This document shows, in pieces, positions 1 through 10,332 of a stretch of 64,000 nucleotides of DNA. The notes below the pieces were generated by a model. It did not search any database. It saw nothing but the letters and a program-made list of their open reading frames with translations, and was not told the DNA's origin. Location: assembly GCA_023614405.1 (NCBI GenBank), contig CM042688.1, positions 381,473,331 through 381,537,330 on the forward strand, in the 5' to 3' direction. Source of the DNA: Avena insularis. Its lineage: Eukaryota > Streptophyta > Magnoliopsida > Poales > Poaceae. Made by a program: the position numbers and the translations under genes. How positions within the stretch are numbered: the first letter of the stretch is position 1; the number at the start of each line of letters is the position of its first letter.

Positions 1-929
1 GCCGTATGGCGTTGAATATTTCTGCTTTTATTGTTCTAGATGGTGTGACTCTGATGTCTATTGTAAGTCGCAGACATACATACTCATTTGTGTCTGTCGT
101 GGTCGCGTTACCTGTCGCTTACGCTGCTCGCTCTTGTCCCGATGTTCTTGAAAGTGGATAAGGTGGTAGGCCAGTACCGTGCCCTGCTCCGCTTCGACGG
201 GCCTACACGTGGGTGGCCATGGGCCTCCGTGGTAGAATCACTTATCCACTTTTGGTTCATCCAGGCTCGTGCTTAGAGCGTAATGTCCGAGGTATAGGCA
301 CTACCCTCCATTAGTCGTCGGGCGCTCCACATCGGCGTCATGGAAATCGGTGCGGCCGGACGAGGACCAGCGGCAGCCCGTCTGTAGCAGCCGCCGTCGA
401 GCTAGACGAGGACGTGGACCACCGGCCGTTGTCTTGCACCATGTTTCCCAGCCGCAGCAGTACTCCTCCTCCCCCATCTACACTGCTTCCCAGCCTCATC
501 TACACCGGCAGCAGTACTCCTCCGCAGCAGTGCTTGCAAGGTACTAGCAAATACGCTGCAATCTCTTCTTGCCTTTCTTTCCCAATTAATTTGTGTTGTT
601 GTGGACAGTATACTGAGAATAATCAATCATTTGGCAAATGATTTGTTCACTGCGTGTGTTTGTTTCATCCCATTGTGTGACAATGCTTTGCGCACTGCAA
701 TGTCATAGTACCAACATGATTTGTTTTTATTTCTTTAGATGGACGATTTGGCAAGAAAATGAAGGCAACTAATTGTGAAAGCAGCCGGCCTCGGGGCTGT
801 ATTGCTTATATGGTGTTTATCTCAAAAAAAAGCTAGGAAAACTCCGATGATCACAGCAGGTCGTAGGATTGACATGGACATAGCTAGGGAATCAAATCTG
901 AGATAGATCTATCATTCTACCGATATAAA
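1..929. other. No gene recognised
   Basis: Only short, low-complexity reading frames occur here. Positions 340-545 are GC- and CAG-rich and end in a donor-like GCAAG/GTACTAG near 541; from about 560 the DNA becomes AT-rich. This may be the worn left part of the PIF/Harbinger-type material that follows, but no left terminal inverted repeat could be matched to the right edge near 2583. Confidence 0.3.
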
Positions 930-1345
930 TTGCTCAAATCAGCTAAGAATGAAAAGAGCTACCTTTTTCGTTTGTGCACGTTGTTTAGAGAGAGAGAATT
1001 ACTGAAAGATAGTATTCATACGTCTATCAAGGAACAAGTATCCATGTTTCTCCTAGTAGTTGGTCACAACACACGGTTTAGAGCTCTACAACCAATTTTT
1101 AGAAGATCTATTGAAGTAATCAGTAGGTATTTTAAGGCGGTGTGATGCTGTTGGAGAGTTGCGAGCTGAGATGATCTGTCCTCCATCTACTCATATCCAT
1201 CCCAAAATTCAGGAAAATAACGGCTTCAATCCTTACTTCAAGGTAAATTATTTCAGTTTAAAAGTCTAGATATTGCTGGAATTTGGTAAGACCAATGAAT
1301 AACAAATATTTGTCTTGTCTGAATTAGGATTGTATTGGAGCAATA
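930..1345 (+). pseudogene. PIF/Harbinger transposase fragment
   Basis: The reading frame from 930 gives about 71 residues resembling the N-terminal half of plant PIF/Harbinger transposases (LFRERELLKDSIHTS, then VVGHNTRFRALQ and FRRSIEVISRYFKAV). A frameshift near 1140 is followed by GELRAEMI and NGFNPYFK. An AAG/GTAAAT donor at 1243 and a TTAG acceptor at 1327 lead to DCIGAI, the start of the family's DCIGAIDGTH block that carries the first catalytic aspartate. Directly after this the sequence changes to an unrelated protein, so the catalytic core is missing. Such transposases cut and paste DNA flanked by short inverted repeats; this copy cannot. The family call rests on motif memory and is fairly secure. 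Confidence 0.72.
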
Positions 1346-2138
1346 AATGATGATCTCCGCAAATGGAAGGTTAGGTATCAAAGAATTGAAAAATTGAGAA
1401 TGTTAAGTGTTGCATTGCGGGATGATGATCAAAAAATGATAGTTCTAGAAGAGCAACATTACTTGGGCCACACTCAGGTATGCCATGTTATTGCTAAAAT
1501 CTGTTCTTTATGTCATTACCGCTGAAATCTATTCTTTATGTCATTAGTGCTGAAATCTGGATGTTATGTGTAGGATACTCCTAAGGATGCTGAATTTCTA
1601 AACACACCACTTGTCAACTTTGAATATATGGAAACTTGCCGATAAATTAGCCACGGGCAAGTTTGCAATGGGGTCTAATGAGCCTTTGGGAAAACCCATT
1701 GAGGTAGAGCTTCCAGGGAACCCAATTGATTTGGAGAGCCAACAAACCCATGGAGAAGGCTTTGTGGAAGGTGAAGCCGCTTCAATCTTTGCTGGTCATG
1801 GCATTGATGCCACTACTCCTTCACCTTCTAGCTCAAATAGGAAGAGGAAGAGGGCTTCTACTATTTTGTGCAAAACTTGCCATACATGTCAGAAGCAACA
1901 TGTCAGAAGCATTGCGTGATGTGGCTGGTGCTATCAACAACACTTGCCATACCGAAACCCACCCTGATTTGTACAAAACTGTGATGGACCTTACCCAATG
2001 CAAGATGGATCAACGGTTGGCTGTTTTAGATTATTTGACGGAGCATAGGGTAAAGGCCTTAATTTCATGAAAATGGAAGCTGATGTTCGTGAGGCCTCAT
2101 TCAAGCGTATCGTAGCTAAAAATCCTGATCTTGTTTGA
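1346..2138 (+). pseudogene. Myb/SANT-like domain protein fragment (Harbinger ORF1 type)
   Basis: Joined directly to the transposase relic. A first segment (about 1346-1477) encodes LRKWKVRYQRIEKLRML and a DDDQKMIVLEEQ block. A GT donor at 1478 and an AG acceptor at 1573 give an intron of about 96 bp. The next segment reads DTPKDAEFLNTPLVNFEYMET, then after a frameshift KLATGKFAMGSNEPLG, a serine-rich basic stretch (SSSNRKRKRAS), a further frameshift, and a C-terminal part containing ETHPDLYKTVMDL and ending at the TGA at 2136-2138. This is the layout of plant Myb/SANT-like (Myb_DNA-bind_3) proteins, which include the ORF1 partner of PIF/Harbinger transposase. At least three frame breaks make it non-coding now. 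Confidence 0.65.
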
Positions 2139-2555
2139 CGTGTTGTCGGTTGATGCTACTCGAAAAACTATCTCTTTTGTAATGCTAATTAGAACTAATG
2201 CATGTATACTTTGTTATATGCATCTACTATTGAGCACCCGTATGTATTTATTATGACTTTATTATGCATGACGTGTTTTTTGGTGCTGCAAATTTGGTGA
2301 TTATTATGGGCCAAAATTATTATGGACTTGTTGAATTTTGTATCAGTTGAATTATTATTGGAAGAGGTAACCACATCTCACACACAATGCAATCTACCAA
2401 ACATAGTCTGAGATCAGCATGTCTGAACAGACCTGGGCTACCAAACAACATCTCAACTCAACATATCTTGATAGACACAAGCTACCAAACACATGAAAGA
2501 ATCTCAGCCCAACTTGGATGGGGTCAACATGTATGAGGAGAGAAAGGCATTCTAG
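2139..2555. other. Non-coding stretch left of the TIR-like edge
   Basis: AT-rich, with no supported gene. It contains degenerate internal copies of the edge motif: GGGCTACCAAACA near 2436 and GCTACCAAACACA near 2481. This is what subterminal repeats of a TIR transposon would look like. Confidence 0.35.
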
Positions 2556-2583
2556 GTTCACCCGGGCTACCAAACACACCCCT
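2556..2583. mobile_element. Right TIR-like edge of a PIF/Harbinger- or hAT-type element
   Basis: The segment CCCGGGCTACCAAACACACC followed by CCTAG reads outward as TAGGGGTGTGTTTGGTAGCC, a form common to terminal repeats of plant TIR transposons. It lies between Harbinger-type coding relics and the truncated NIP30-like gene, so it probably marks the element's right end. No matching left TIR or target duplication was identified, so superfamily and exact end are uncertain. Confidence 0.4.
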
Positions 2584-2818
2584 AGTTTTTGTCTACCTCG
2601 ACGCTCTTAGGTGGTATCAAGGGCAAAAAGGCTTCAGGCAACTGCACACATACAAATGCATTGGGAATGTAGCAAACAAAATCCTATTTTAGTTCACTAT
2701 TCCAGTCTAGGCTCTAGAGAGGAAACTGATAGCTACACAAATGAACAGCAATGTGTACCTATTTCTACTGTCGAGCTTGAACTATCACTTCTAATGCTAG
2801 CATATGTCAAATGCTTAC

Positions 2819-3797
2819 CAAAGCCAATTTGTCCAGAAACTCTGACTCATCCTCGTCCAAAGCTTTCGGAGGTCCTGGATACAACATAACGAGATCAAAA
2901 AACAACAAAGCAGTTAGTCAAACTCCAAGACCCTGCATCTTGTGTTTTAGTCGTTTCAACCGAGAAACAGCAATAACAGGGAACTAGCCAAGAGCAGGTT
3001 AGAAAAGGTTGTCCCATAAGACCAAAGCATGTTTCTCAATTTATCCCCAGCTTCTCACTCGAACAAGGATATAATCCTCTTTTACTCTATTTTCGGTAAA
3101 AAGTACAGGCAAGCTCAACAGTATTAACACTATAACTACGACTACCTTACAGATGCTTTCCTTATCAGTAAACATTTTGGGCTGTAGGCTTAGTTTTTGC
3201 ACTGCAACTGGATACTTCTTCAAAATGGCCACATCCTTTGATGGGCACTAGCCGCACTACTGCACTAGTAAAAGCTACAGCTGGTCTTTCTACAACCTGA
3301 AACACGGCAACTTCACATGCGTTTCGCACTGTAAGATAAGATGGGAAGTGTGCAGCGTTGGGTAACTTACTGTGCTTGAAGCGTTCATTGAACTCGGCAT
3401 CCTTCTTATCCTTGTTCTCCTGCAGGATCTGCACAGCGGGAACAGACGCATTAGCCAGCAGTGCCGTCGCCGGTAGCGGATTGTGGGCAAGCAAACGGAA
3501 GCGAAGGCGAGAAACAAAAAAAAAATACCTGGAAGAGGGGCTTGTCGCGCTGGGCGGTGCCGTCTTCCACCCGCTCCCCTCTTGACCGCTTCGCCTCGTC
3601 AAGCTGCGATTTTTTCCCAATCCCGCAAAAACTCAGCGTTTTATTCTAGGTTTTGCCCCCATCCGATTCTGTAGGCAGGAGCAATCTAGAGAGATTAGGG
3701 GTGGTAGTCTTGCCTGCTCCTCGGAGACGAAATTGACGAGGCGGATGGCCGCCGGAGCGGCCGCGTTGGAGCTCGACGTCGTCTCCTCCCCGTCCAT
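2819..3797 (-). pseudogene. NIP30/FAM192A (PSME3-interacting) homologue, exons 1-4, 3' truncated
   Basis: Four exons assemble in phase. Exon 1 (3797-3714) encodes a 28-aa N terminus with IRLVNFVSEEQ. Exon 2 (3603-3529) encodes LDEAKRSRGERVEDGTAQRD. Exon 3 (3428-3371) encodes ILQENKDKKDAEFNERFKH. Exon 4 (2874-2819) encodes RPPKALDEDESEFLDKLAL. These are the hallmarks of the NIP30 N-terminal domain; in animals the family binds the PA28-gamma proteasome activator in the nucleus. Introns 2 and 3 are GT-AG; intron 1 starts CAG/GCAAG, a GC-AG intron. The following SRREYEQQ-type exon and the C-terminal half are absent; lower coordinates run into the transposon edge at 2583. No stop or frameshift lies in the four exons, so this is a recent fragment or an expressed truncated copy. 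Confidence 0.8.
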
Positions 3798-4078
3798 TCC
3801 GACTACGATTCCTCTTTCTCCTCCGCTGCGCCCAAAAGCCACCGATGCCGCAGACCGAGGGCTACGAGCCTGCAAAGACCCCCAAACCAGACGAATCAGG
3901 AGGCGCTGGGTCTCAAGCTCTACCCCGCAGCCGTTGGATTACGGTCTCAAGGATCTTTCAAAGTGATATGATACGGTTTCTTTCTGAAGTTAGAGCAACG
4001 ATAACACGTACCATAAAACGGCCCCGGCCCGTAAAAGTCGGCAGCTTTACGGTTTCAGTCGATTCGGCGCATCTGCTG
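3798..4078. other. 5' flank of the NIP30-like fragment
   Basis: GC-rich sequence directly upstream (minus sense) of the NIP30-like start codon, probably its 5' UTR and proximal promoter. No clear TATA box was seen and no plus-strand gene is supported. Confidence 0.35.
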
Positions 4079-4135
4079 CTCCCTTCGTCCAAAATGAGTG
4101 ACTTGCATTTGTCTAAATTAGAACTGAGAGAGTAT
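4079..4135. mobile_element. Stowaway-like MITE fragment
   Basis: CTCCCTTCGTCCAAAATGAG followed by TGACTTGCATTTGTCTAAAT resembles one half of the Triticeae Stowaway terminal and subterminal sequence (CTCCCTCCGT..AAAATAAGTGACT). The opposite half is missing, so this is a fragment or a decayed copy. Confidence 0.4.
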
Positions 4136-4203
4136 TAAATATTAAAAGAGTAAAAAAAAATCTTTTTATTAAACGAGGCAAAAAGCTTTGCCTTTTATTG
4201 ATA

Positions 4204-7200
4204 TCTTTACTATTAAAAGCAAAGTGGTGGTGTCACACGGTGTCACACTTCAGTTTAATTACATGTCAAATGCCACCGTGGTCTAACTAAAGGAAGCCTA
4301 CTTTCTAGGCTAGCGCGATTTTCTTATCCGTTGTTTCCATCGAACGAACAAAGGTCGGGCAACAACTTATCTAGAAAATCAGAACTTCTCCAACAACTCT
4401 CGTACTCATCTAAAAAAAATCTTGTACAAAAAACAGCAGCCTTTCCTCTTCTCCTGCAATCCAGGAGATCACAGGCATCATCTCCTTTACCCAGGAAACC
4501 ATGGCCTCACCATCACCGTATTCTCCCGCCTGGTCTGTCATTGCCTCCGTCCGTGGCCTCAACGTCATTGAGCACCCGTCGTCCGAGGCTTCTCCTTCCC
4601 CGAGTTGCCTTCACCTGAATCCCGGTCTCCTTTCGATCGGCGGATTTGGTAAGCATCCCATCCACGCCTCTCATTACCTGCTGTTGTCGTTCCTGTCCAC
4701 ATCGTCTTTCTTTTTCATCCCGTTGATGTTGGCGACGATGATGAGGATGTCGTCACGACCACAACGGCTTCTCAGCATGCATGACGATGGTGCGGTGGCT
4801 ATAATTACGCAGAGCAAGTAATGAATAAGAACCAGTGGTGGATGCCTTCCATTACTCCGTTCTTAAGTCAGCTGGTTCACATCCCTTACTTGGAATTTTG
4901 CTGCCTTTGGTTTAGTTGCCCTTGTGCTCTACTACTTTTTGCCGAAGAACTCCTAGGGCCCTCTTGAGGCTGTTGACCGGAGTTGTCGAATACATGGGTT
5001 TTATCAAGTGCATGAACCATGAAGAGATCACACGGCGTACATACATCGGTCTGTGCATAAAGGCCTAAAAAATGGTGTTCTTTTCTCCATATCGAAGGTG
5101 GAATTGTTCCTTCATCCTGCATGCCCATTGAATTAGTCTTCAGACTGTAGATATACTATAGTGATGAAAATGCGCATTCTAAGTTTCTAATATTTCTTTG
5201 GTATGCATCAGGTCTCTTATTTGTTGCAAAGCAGATGTCAACTAGAAGCATTGGAACATGTAGTTATTTATTCACAAGGCTGTCTAAAAAAAGAAAAGGA
5301 ACTTTTGGTGGTGGCCTACCTAAAACGAATGCCGATCTTCAACTTCTGAACCTTATATTTTTTGGCTGCTACGAGAGTTTCTAAAAAACCTTTGTACTAC
5401 TGCAGCATTATATAAAAACCAGGGATGGGCCTGGTATTCTAAGGAAAAAGGAAAATGTAAACTTGTATTTACTCATAGGACGTTGTATAGTCCTCATGCA
5501 TACCGAAGAAATGTTAGAAACTCTGCTTGAATTTAGATATGCTAGCATTTCTCTTAGATAAAAGGACAAATGTATAGAAGTGTTATGAGTTGGAAATAGA
5601 AATGATTTACAAGCTTTGAAATATTCACAAGATAAATTTGCGTCAGTTTTTAGTTCTCTTTACTTGTGCTTCAAACGACAATTGTTGAGAGTACTATTTT
5701 CGGTGAACTGTTTAAATAATTAGTTACAAACAAAATAGGGAGTAAGGAGTAATTTTAACATGATTGCTTTGTTACTAAACATTGTTTCGCTGAAGCGGTG
5801 GACTGCGATGTTTAATATTCATTGCACCATGGCATAATACACTATAGTGAACACATAATTGAAAGCAAAACTTGCAAGATAGAAGGTAGAAAAGTGAGAT
5901 GCTTCAACGTATGGGCACTTATGTTTATGGCTTGTCTACCTTGTAGGTAAGGATGTTCTTAGGCTTTGTGGTGTTTTGGTCCCCACCCAGGTTAGATAGT
6001 AAGATCTTTGAGCACAAATAACACTAATATGATTTAATTTTCATGAAATTATAGAACTTTATGTGATTTAGATATGGGATGTGACTCCAAATCTGTAGGT
6101 ATTGACCATGTAGAAGACCTACATTTTATTTCTCTTTTCTAACAGGGTCAGGTTGGGAATTATGTGATACTTTGTTTTTATGTCTTGCCAAATTATTAAT
6201 CGTATTCGTATCACTCATAATATACTTCTAATAGAGTTTGATCTCTTGATAGATAGGAGGAAGTACTACATCTGATTCAAATAACTTGTCGCACATTTAG
6301 GCAATTAATTTGGATGCAGTTGTGTTCCCAATTATGAATAAGAGTATGCCAAATCTTGGTAACAGGAATCATCACATGCACATACTATCCCATTTTATTT
6401 CCCGCCATCTTATCTAAACAACGCCTAATGGATCCTACAACATGAAGCCTATTGGACGAGCTCACGCCAAGCAGGAGGTCACTCGTGTCTCACATTGTGT
6501 CTATGTTGCAGCTGCTCGTACCGGTGTCCTACGGTTCCCACCTATATTATGTTCAAATGTCACCACCTGCGATGCCCTAAATCTTATCTTTGTTGTCCCA
6601 TTTACAACACTTGAATCGGTCGATTCATTCTATATGTTCGATCTGATGGCACCAGTTATTGGTTGTACCACGAATATAATCATTGACCGATCTTGTCTAC
6701 CTATAAGAGTTGCAATTTTACCCACTGTTACCCGTGGGTACCATCCATATGCGTACCTACAAGTACCACACCCACATGGGCAGACTATGGGCACACTTCT
6801 ATATTCATGGGTAATATCCATATTTTACCCGTTAAATCATGGACATGGCACGTGTATAATCTTATAGCCACCTGAACTGACATGTGAATCTTATGTGTAG
6901 AGTTCCAACCTATGCAAGGACCAAGTATGAGATTGTGATTTTTAAACTTTGATAATTTTATGTACTCATCTATCTATTATTGAGTTTAGATAAAAAAATA
7001 TGTCAAACGTGCTATTGATTAATGTATAATTGTGAATAACTTGTGTACAATCCGATCTACCCATCGGGTACCCAGTGGGTATGAATACTCATCGGGTATG
7101 GCTACAGATAAATTTTATACCTGCAGGTATGTGTATAGATAGATTTTTGTACCATTGACTATACGAGTATGGGCATGATATTGCTCTACCTTGCCCATGC

Positions 7201-7886
7201 GCTGCCATTGTCGTCCTTATGTACCTCAGTCGAGGACAAAATTAGTAAAATTGTCACATTAATTCTGATTTCTGTGTTAAAAGAATTGAGAAATATTCGA
7301 TGATCTCACCAATTCTCGGATGTTATATATATTTAGTTAATGGTGCTTAGTTTAGTATGCCAATGCAAAACTTTTGAACCTGTTTAAGAAATAATGTGCT
7401 GATTTTATATGGTTATATACCTCTTGAAGAATTTACCATACTCCCAAACCTTGCTTCTCCAACAATAGAGATCATAGAGGAGAGTGTTTTCATTCTACCT
7501 TCATTATCCATATTAAGTATCCCCACACAAAATGATCTTTACCCACTGACGATTTTTCGGCGTTTAAGAGCACATGTAGTTCAATTGACACAATGTGGAG
7601 AAAAAGGATATTAAAGAGAAACAACGATGGAGGAACAAGAGAGCACCGAGAAGAACGAAGAACGACATGGATGCATGATGGTCATCAAGAATATTTTTGA
7701 CCAAGGTCGCTTAGACCCGGAGCCAATTTGTATGGTGTCAGAACGTTTCATGGCACACGTTACATATTTTTCTGGAATTTAAACACTAGTATTTTAACGT
7801 ACGCTTTCACACAGTCACAAATCTATGTGCTAGATGTAGGCTGATAATTTTTGTAGAACCGTGACAACGCACGGGCATTCAACTAG
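4204..7886 (+). mobile_element. Non-autonomous Helitron
   Basis: The 5' end is TCTTTACTATTAAAAGC preceded by A. The 3' end is CTAG (7883-7886) followed by T, with a short GC hairpin 8 bases upstream. These are the defining Helitron marks: TC at 5', CTRR at 3', insertion between A and T, and no target duplication. ACGCACGGGCATTCAACTAG is a typical grass Helitron 3' terminus. The 3.7-kb interior has no Rep/helicase coding, so it is non-autonomous. A possible captured first exon starts with ATG at 4501 and reaches a donor-like GGTAAGC near 4649, but its protein was not recognised. GGGTACC-rich words recur at about 6735-6800 and 7055-7100. A poorly preserved Stowaway-like stretch may lie near 6253-6310. 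Confidence 0.72.
7859..7874 (+). terminator. Helitron 3' terminal hairpin
   Basis: A perfect 5-bp stem, CCGTG (7859-7863) with CACGG (7870-7874), and a 6-base loop lie 8 bases before the CTAG end. In Helitrons this hairpin serves as the rolling-circle transposition terminator. Confidence 0.7.
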
Positions 7887-8397
7887 TAGTAGAAAAGAGC
7901 TGGCCCGTTTATAAGGAAAACTGGCCAAAAAACAAATACAACACAACACCACACGCCAGTCCCGAGGTTGCGCTACACACGAGTCGACGACCAACCATGT
8001 CGACACCACACCTCAACGCAAACAGGCGGAGGCTTAAAACCGGAGACATCGCTCCAACTACACGCCGGCCCCAGGGCGGCGTCCCGCCTGGCCGAAGACG
8101 AAACCGCCTCCGCCAAACCACCAAAACATTCCACAGGTCCCACTGTCCGGTGGACGTCCAAAGCGAGGCCCCAAGAAGCAAAGCGATACCAGAGCGCCGC
8201 TCACACCCGATCCCACAAGGGATCTGGGGTTTCCCCCGGAGAGCCCGAGCGGAGGAACATGGAACTCATGCTTCAACGGCGACTTTAAGAAGGATGCGGC
8301 GCCAAACCCTAAACCCTAAACTCATGCTTCATCGGTCCTGGCCAGCGCCAAGACAAGGCTTTCGCCTAGCGAAGAGTCCCGAACCTCACGCTCGCCC
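7887..8397. other. Unclassified GC-rich sequence, left half of a disrupted unit
   Basis: GC-rich DNA with several overlapping, unrecognised reading frames, ending in a short telomere-like motif (two CCCTAAA units near 8305-8320) and then ordinary sequence. It is cut at 8393-8397 (CGCCC) by the copia-derived element and resumes at 29632. It may belong to an older transposable element; the family is not recognised. Confidence 0.35.
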
Positions 8398-8768
8398 TGT
8401 TGGGGATCGGTGCGGAAAACAAAAATTTCCCTACGATGTAACCCCAGAAACTGCCTAGGTTCTATCTATGTAGTAATGCGGTAACGGCCGGAGCGTATAG
8501 AATATATACCCTTGTAGACCGTACGCGGTTAACGTTCCGCGGGGAACGTGGTTGATGTAGTCGTACTCGAAGCCGACCTCAAGGTCTCATCTACGGAACG
8601 ATTCCGGCTTTCTCTTTCTCTACTGTGATTCTGTCTTACGAATGATCGCTCTCATTGTACCCTTAAGTGTATCCTCTCATGGCTCGGGAATGCTCTAGAC
8701 ATGATCTGTATCAATGATCAACAGAGAGACTAGGGATATCCATGTGACCCCTATGCATTCCTGATGAC
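8398..8768 (-). repeat. Copia-derived 3' LTR, segment a (U5-side end)
   Basis: This matches 27760-28130 and beyond of the right LTR but jumps at about 8587 from the 27948-equivalent to the 28734-equivalent position. About 789 bp are therefore missing relative to the right LTR (371 + 707 bp here against 1,867 bp there). The missing part includes the TATA box. The segment ends at the gypsy insertion site, duplicated as ATGAC. Confidence 0.85.
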
Positions 8769-9558
8769 TGTCGTGGTGGTGTCACGGCAGATGCCATGGA
8801 TAGGCTAAAGGTGGGGACTAATAGCACTAGGGGAATCCAGGGAGGGATAGTGAGGTGATTCCCCACACAGAAGCTTTGTATTTGATTCAGTTCACAGATT
8901 ACAAGTGCTCCTAGAGCTGTATTGGCGAGAGGAGGAAGAAGGAGCTCTCTTACTCTCACCCACGCTAACCTGCAAGACCCTTAGAACCTAGAACCTTACA
9001 GAATAGAGGAACCCCTTCTACAGAGACCCTAGCCCTCCTTATATAGGAGTGGCTAGGTCTCCACTTAGGGCATATGTGGAGGCATATTTTAGGGAATATG
9101 CCTCCTCCCAAAATAGCAAACCGACCGGGGTACTTTTCCCCAGCGTCACCCATGCAGAGGCTATGTGAGCCTCTACGGCGCCTGCGTCAGCCGACACGGG
9201 CGTCGTCACCTCTGTCGGCCACGCCTCGGTGGTCCTGCCCTCTTTCGCTTCGCTCATGCAGTGCGTACCGGGGCTTCTTTTGACCAGCGAGATTCCTTCC
9301 TTCTCCTAGAAGCTAGATATGACCCAGATCATAGTTGATCCGGCCACACCCGTTCCTGCATACAAGTTAAATACACCATTCCGACTTACGGCTTAAGTCG
9401 GTTGAGACCTTGTTAGGTGGACGCCCCTGGTCCGGGTTACCCCGTGATTCGGCCTGCCTTGAGGTGACTTGGCCAGCATCCGCTTTAGCCTTGCCAACCC
9501 TCGGCTAACTCGGCTTTTATACCCCGGCGTGACCCTACCCGGGGGTATCCCCCCAACA
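8769..9558 (-). repeat. TAT-like gypsy 3' LTR
   Basis: 790 bp, starting TGTCGTGGTGGTGTCACGG and ending ATCCCCCCAACA on the plus strand. Read in the element's orientation it carries a TATATAAG box (complement of 9038-9045). The purine-rich tract CTTCGGGGACTAA lies just outside it on the minus strand (9571-9559). Confidence 0.9.
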
Positions 9559-10100
9559 TTAGTCCCCGAAGCTATTGCGGTCTTAGCTGCCTTAGCCGCT
9601 AAGGCCACAACAGGTTCAATTCCACCGAGCTTTGTGCTCCTTCTCCGGGTTTCCTCCTTGTCTCGATTCTTTGGATTTACTTTCCCTTGGCACGTTCTAA
9701 GCTCTCACTTGCTGGCCGGGTTACCACCCTAACTCGGACCTCATGGTTTTACTTTCCCGTGGCACATTCCAAGTTTTCACTTGCTGGCCGGGTTACCACG
9801 GTCTCATCCGGGTCTTCTTTCCTTCTCTCGTACGCTAGCCCACGTGGAGGCTAATCATTAGATTGCCTCATTTTAAGGGCCAACGACAGTAACTGCTGCA
9901 GTAATTTGTCAGTTATCACTGTGGCACACGTCACGTCTGGCCTGCCTCCTCGTTAACCGCATCAGTGTGTCACGTCATGGGATCTGTTACACCCTGTGGC
10001 CCTTCGTGTGGCTTGCTGTTGATTGGTCGACGCGGGCAATACACGGCCACACCGTGCGGCGTACCCGTTTGACACGATCCCACTACCCCCTCGAGGGAGT

Positions 10101-10110
10101 GGTTAAATAG
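10101..10110 (+). promoter_or_regulatory. Possible TATA element of the antisense gene
   Basis: GGTTAAATAG sits in GC-rich DNA about 225 bases before the plus-strand start codon at 10333. The region after it is CT-rich, like a plant 5' UTR. It lies outside the LTR, so the antisense gene may have its own promoter. Position and composition are the only evidence. Confidence 0.35.
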
Positions 10111-10332
10111 GGGAGGGCGCACCCTTAGGTCTTTTCCCCCTTCCGTGCCCCTCTACCTCTAGCACTTCTTCTTCGTCTTCGTTGCGACAGCCACGCCATC
10201 GCTTCAGTAGCAGCCGCCGCCTTGCTTCCAGCCTCTGCGTCACATCGCCACCGCTTACGCCTCCTCCGCCACGGGTCGTTAATCTAGGCTGGCTTCACCG
10301 CTGCTAGCGACAGCGAGGGCAACGAGGTAGAG

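Noticed and set aside
2584..2650. Alternative last exon of the NIP30-like gene (19 codons ending at TAG)
   Set aside because: A CAG acceptor and an in-phase frame exist and the stop falls at the transposon edge, but the residues do not resemble the family, so this may be chance read-through.
6253..6310. Stowaway-like stretch (GGAGGAAGTACTACATCTGA, ACTTGTCGCACATTT)
   Set aside because: Only loosely similar, without a partner inverted repeat; mentioned under the Helitron but not called.
6442..6867. 141-aa plus-strand frame in the Helitron
   Set aside because: No recognisable domain, overlapping frames on the other strand and repeated GGGTACC words; likely incidental.
8305..8320. Telomere-type repeat (CCCTAAA)
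   Set aside because: Only two consecutive units; too short to be an interstitial telomeric tract of any meaning.
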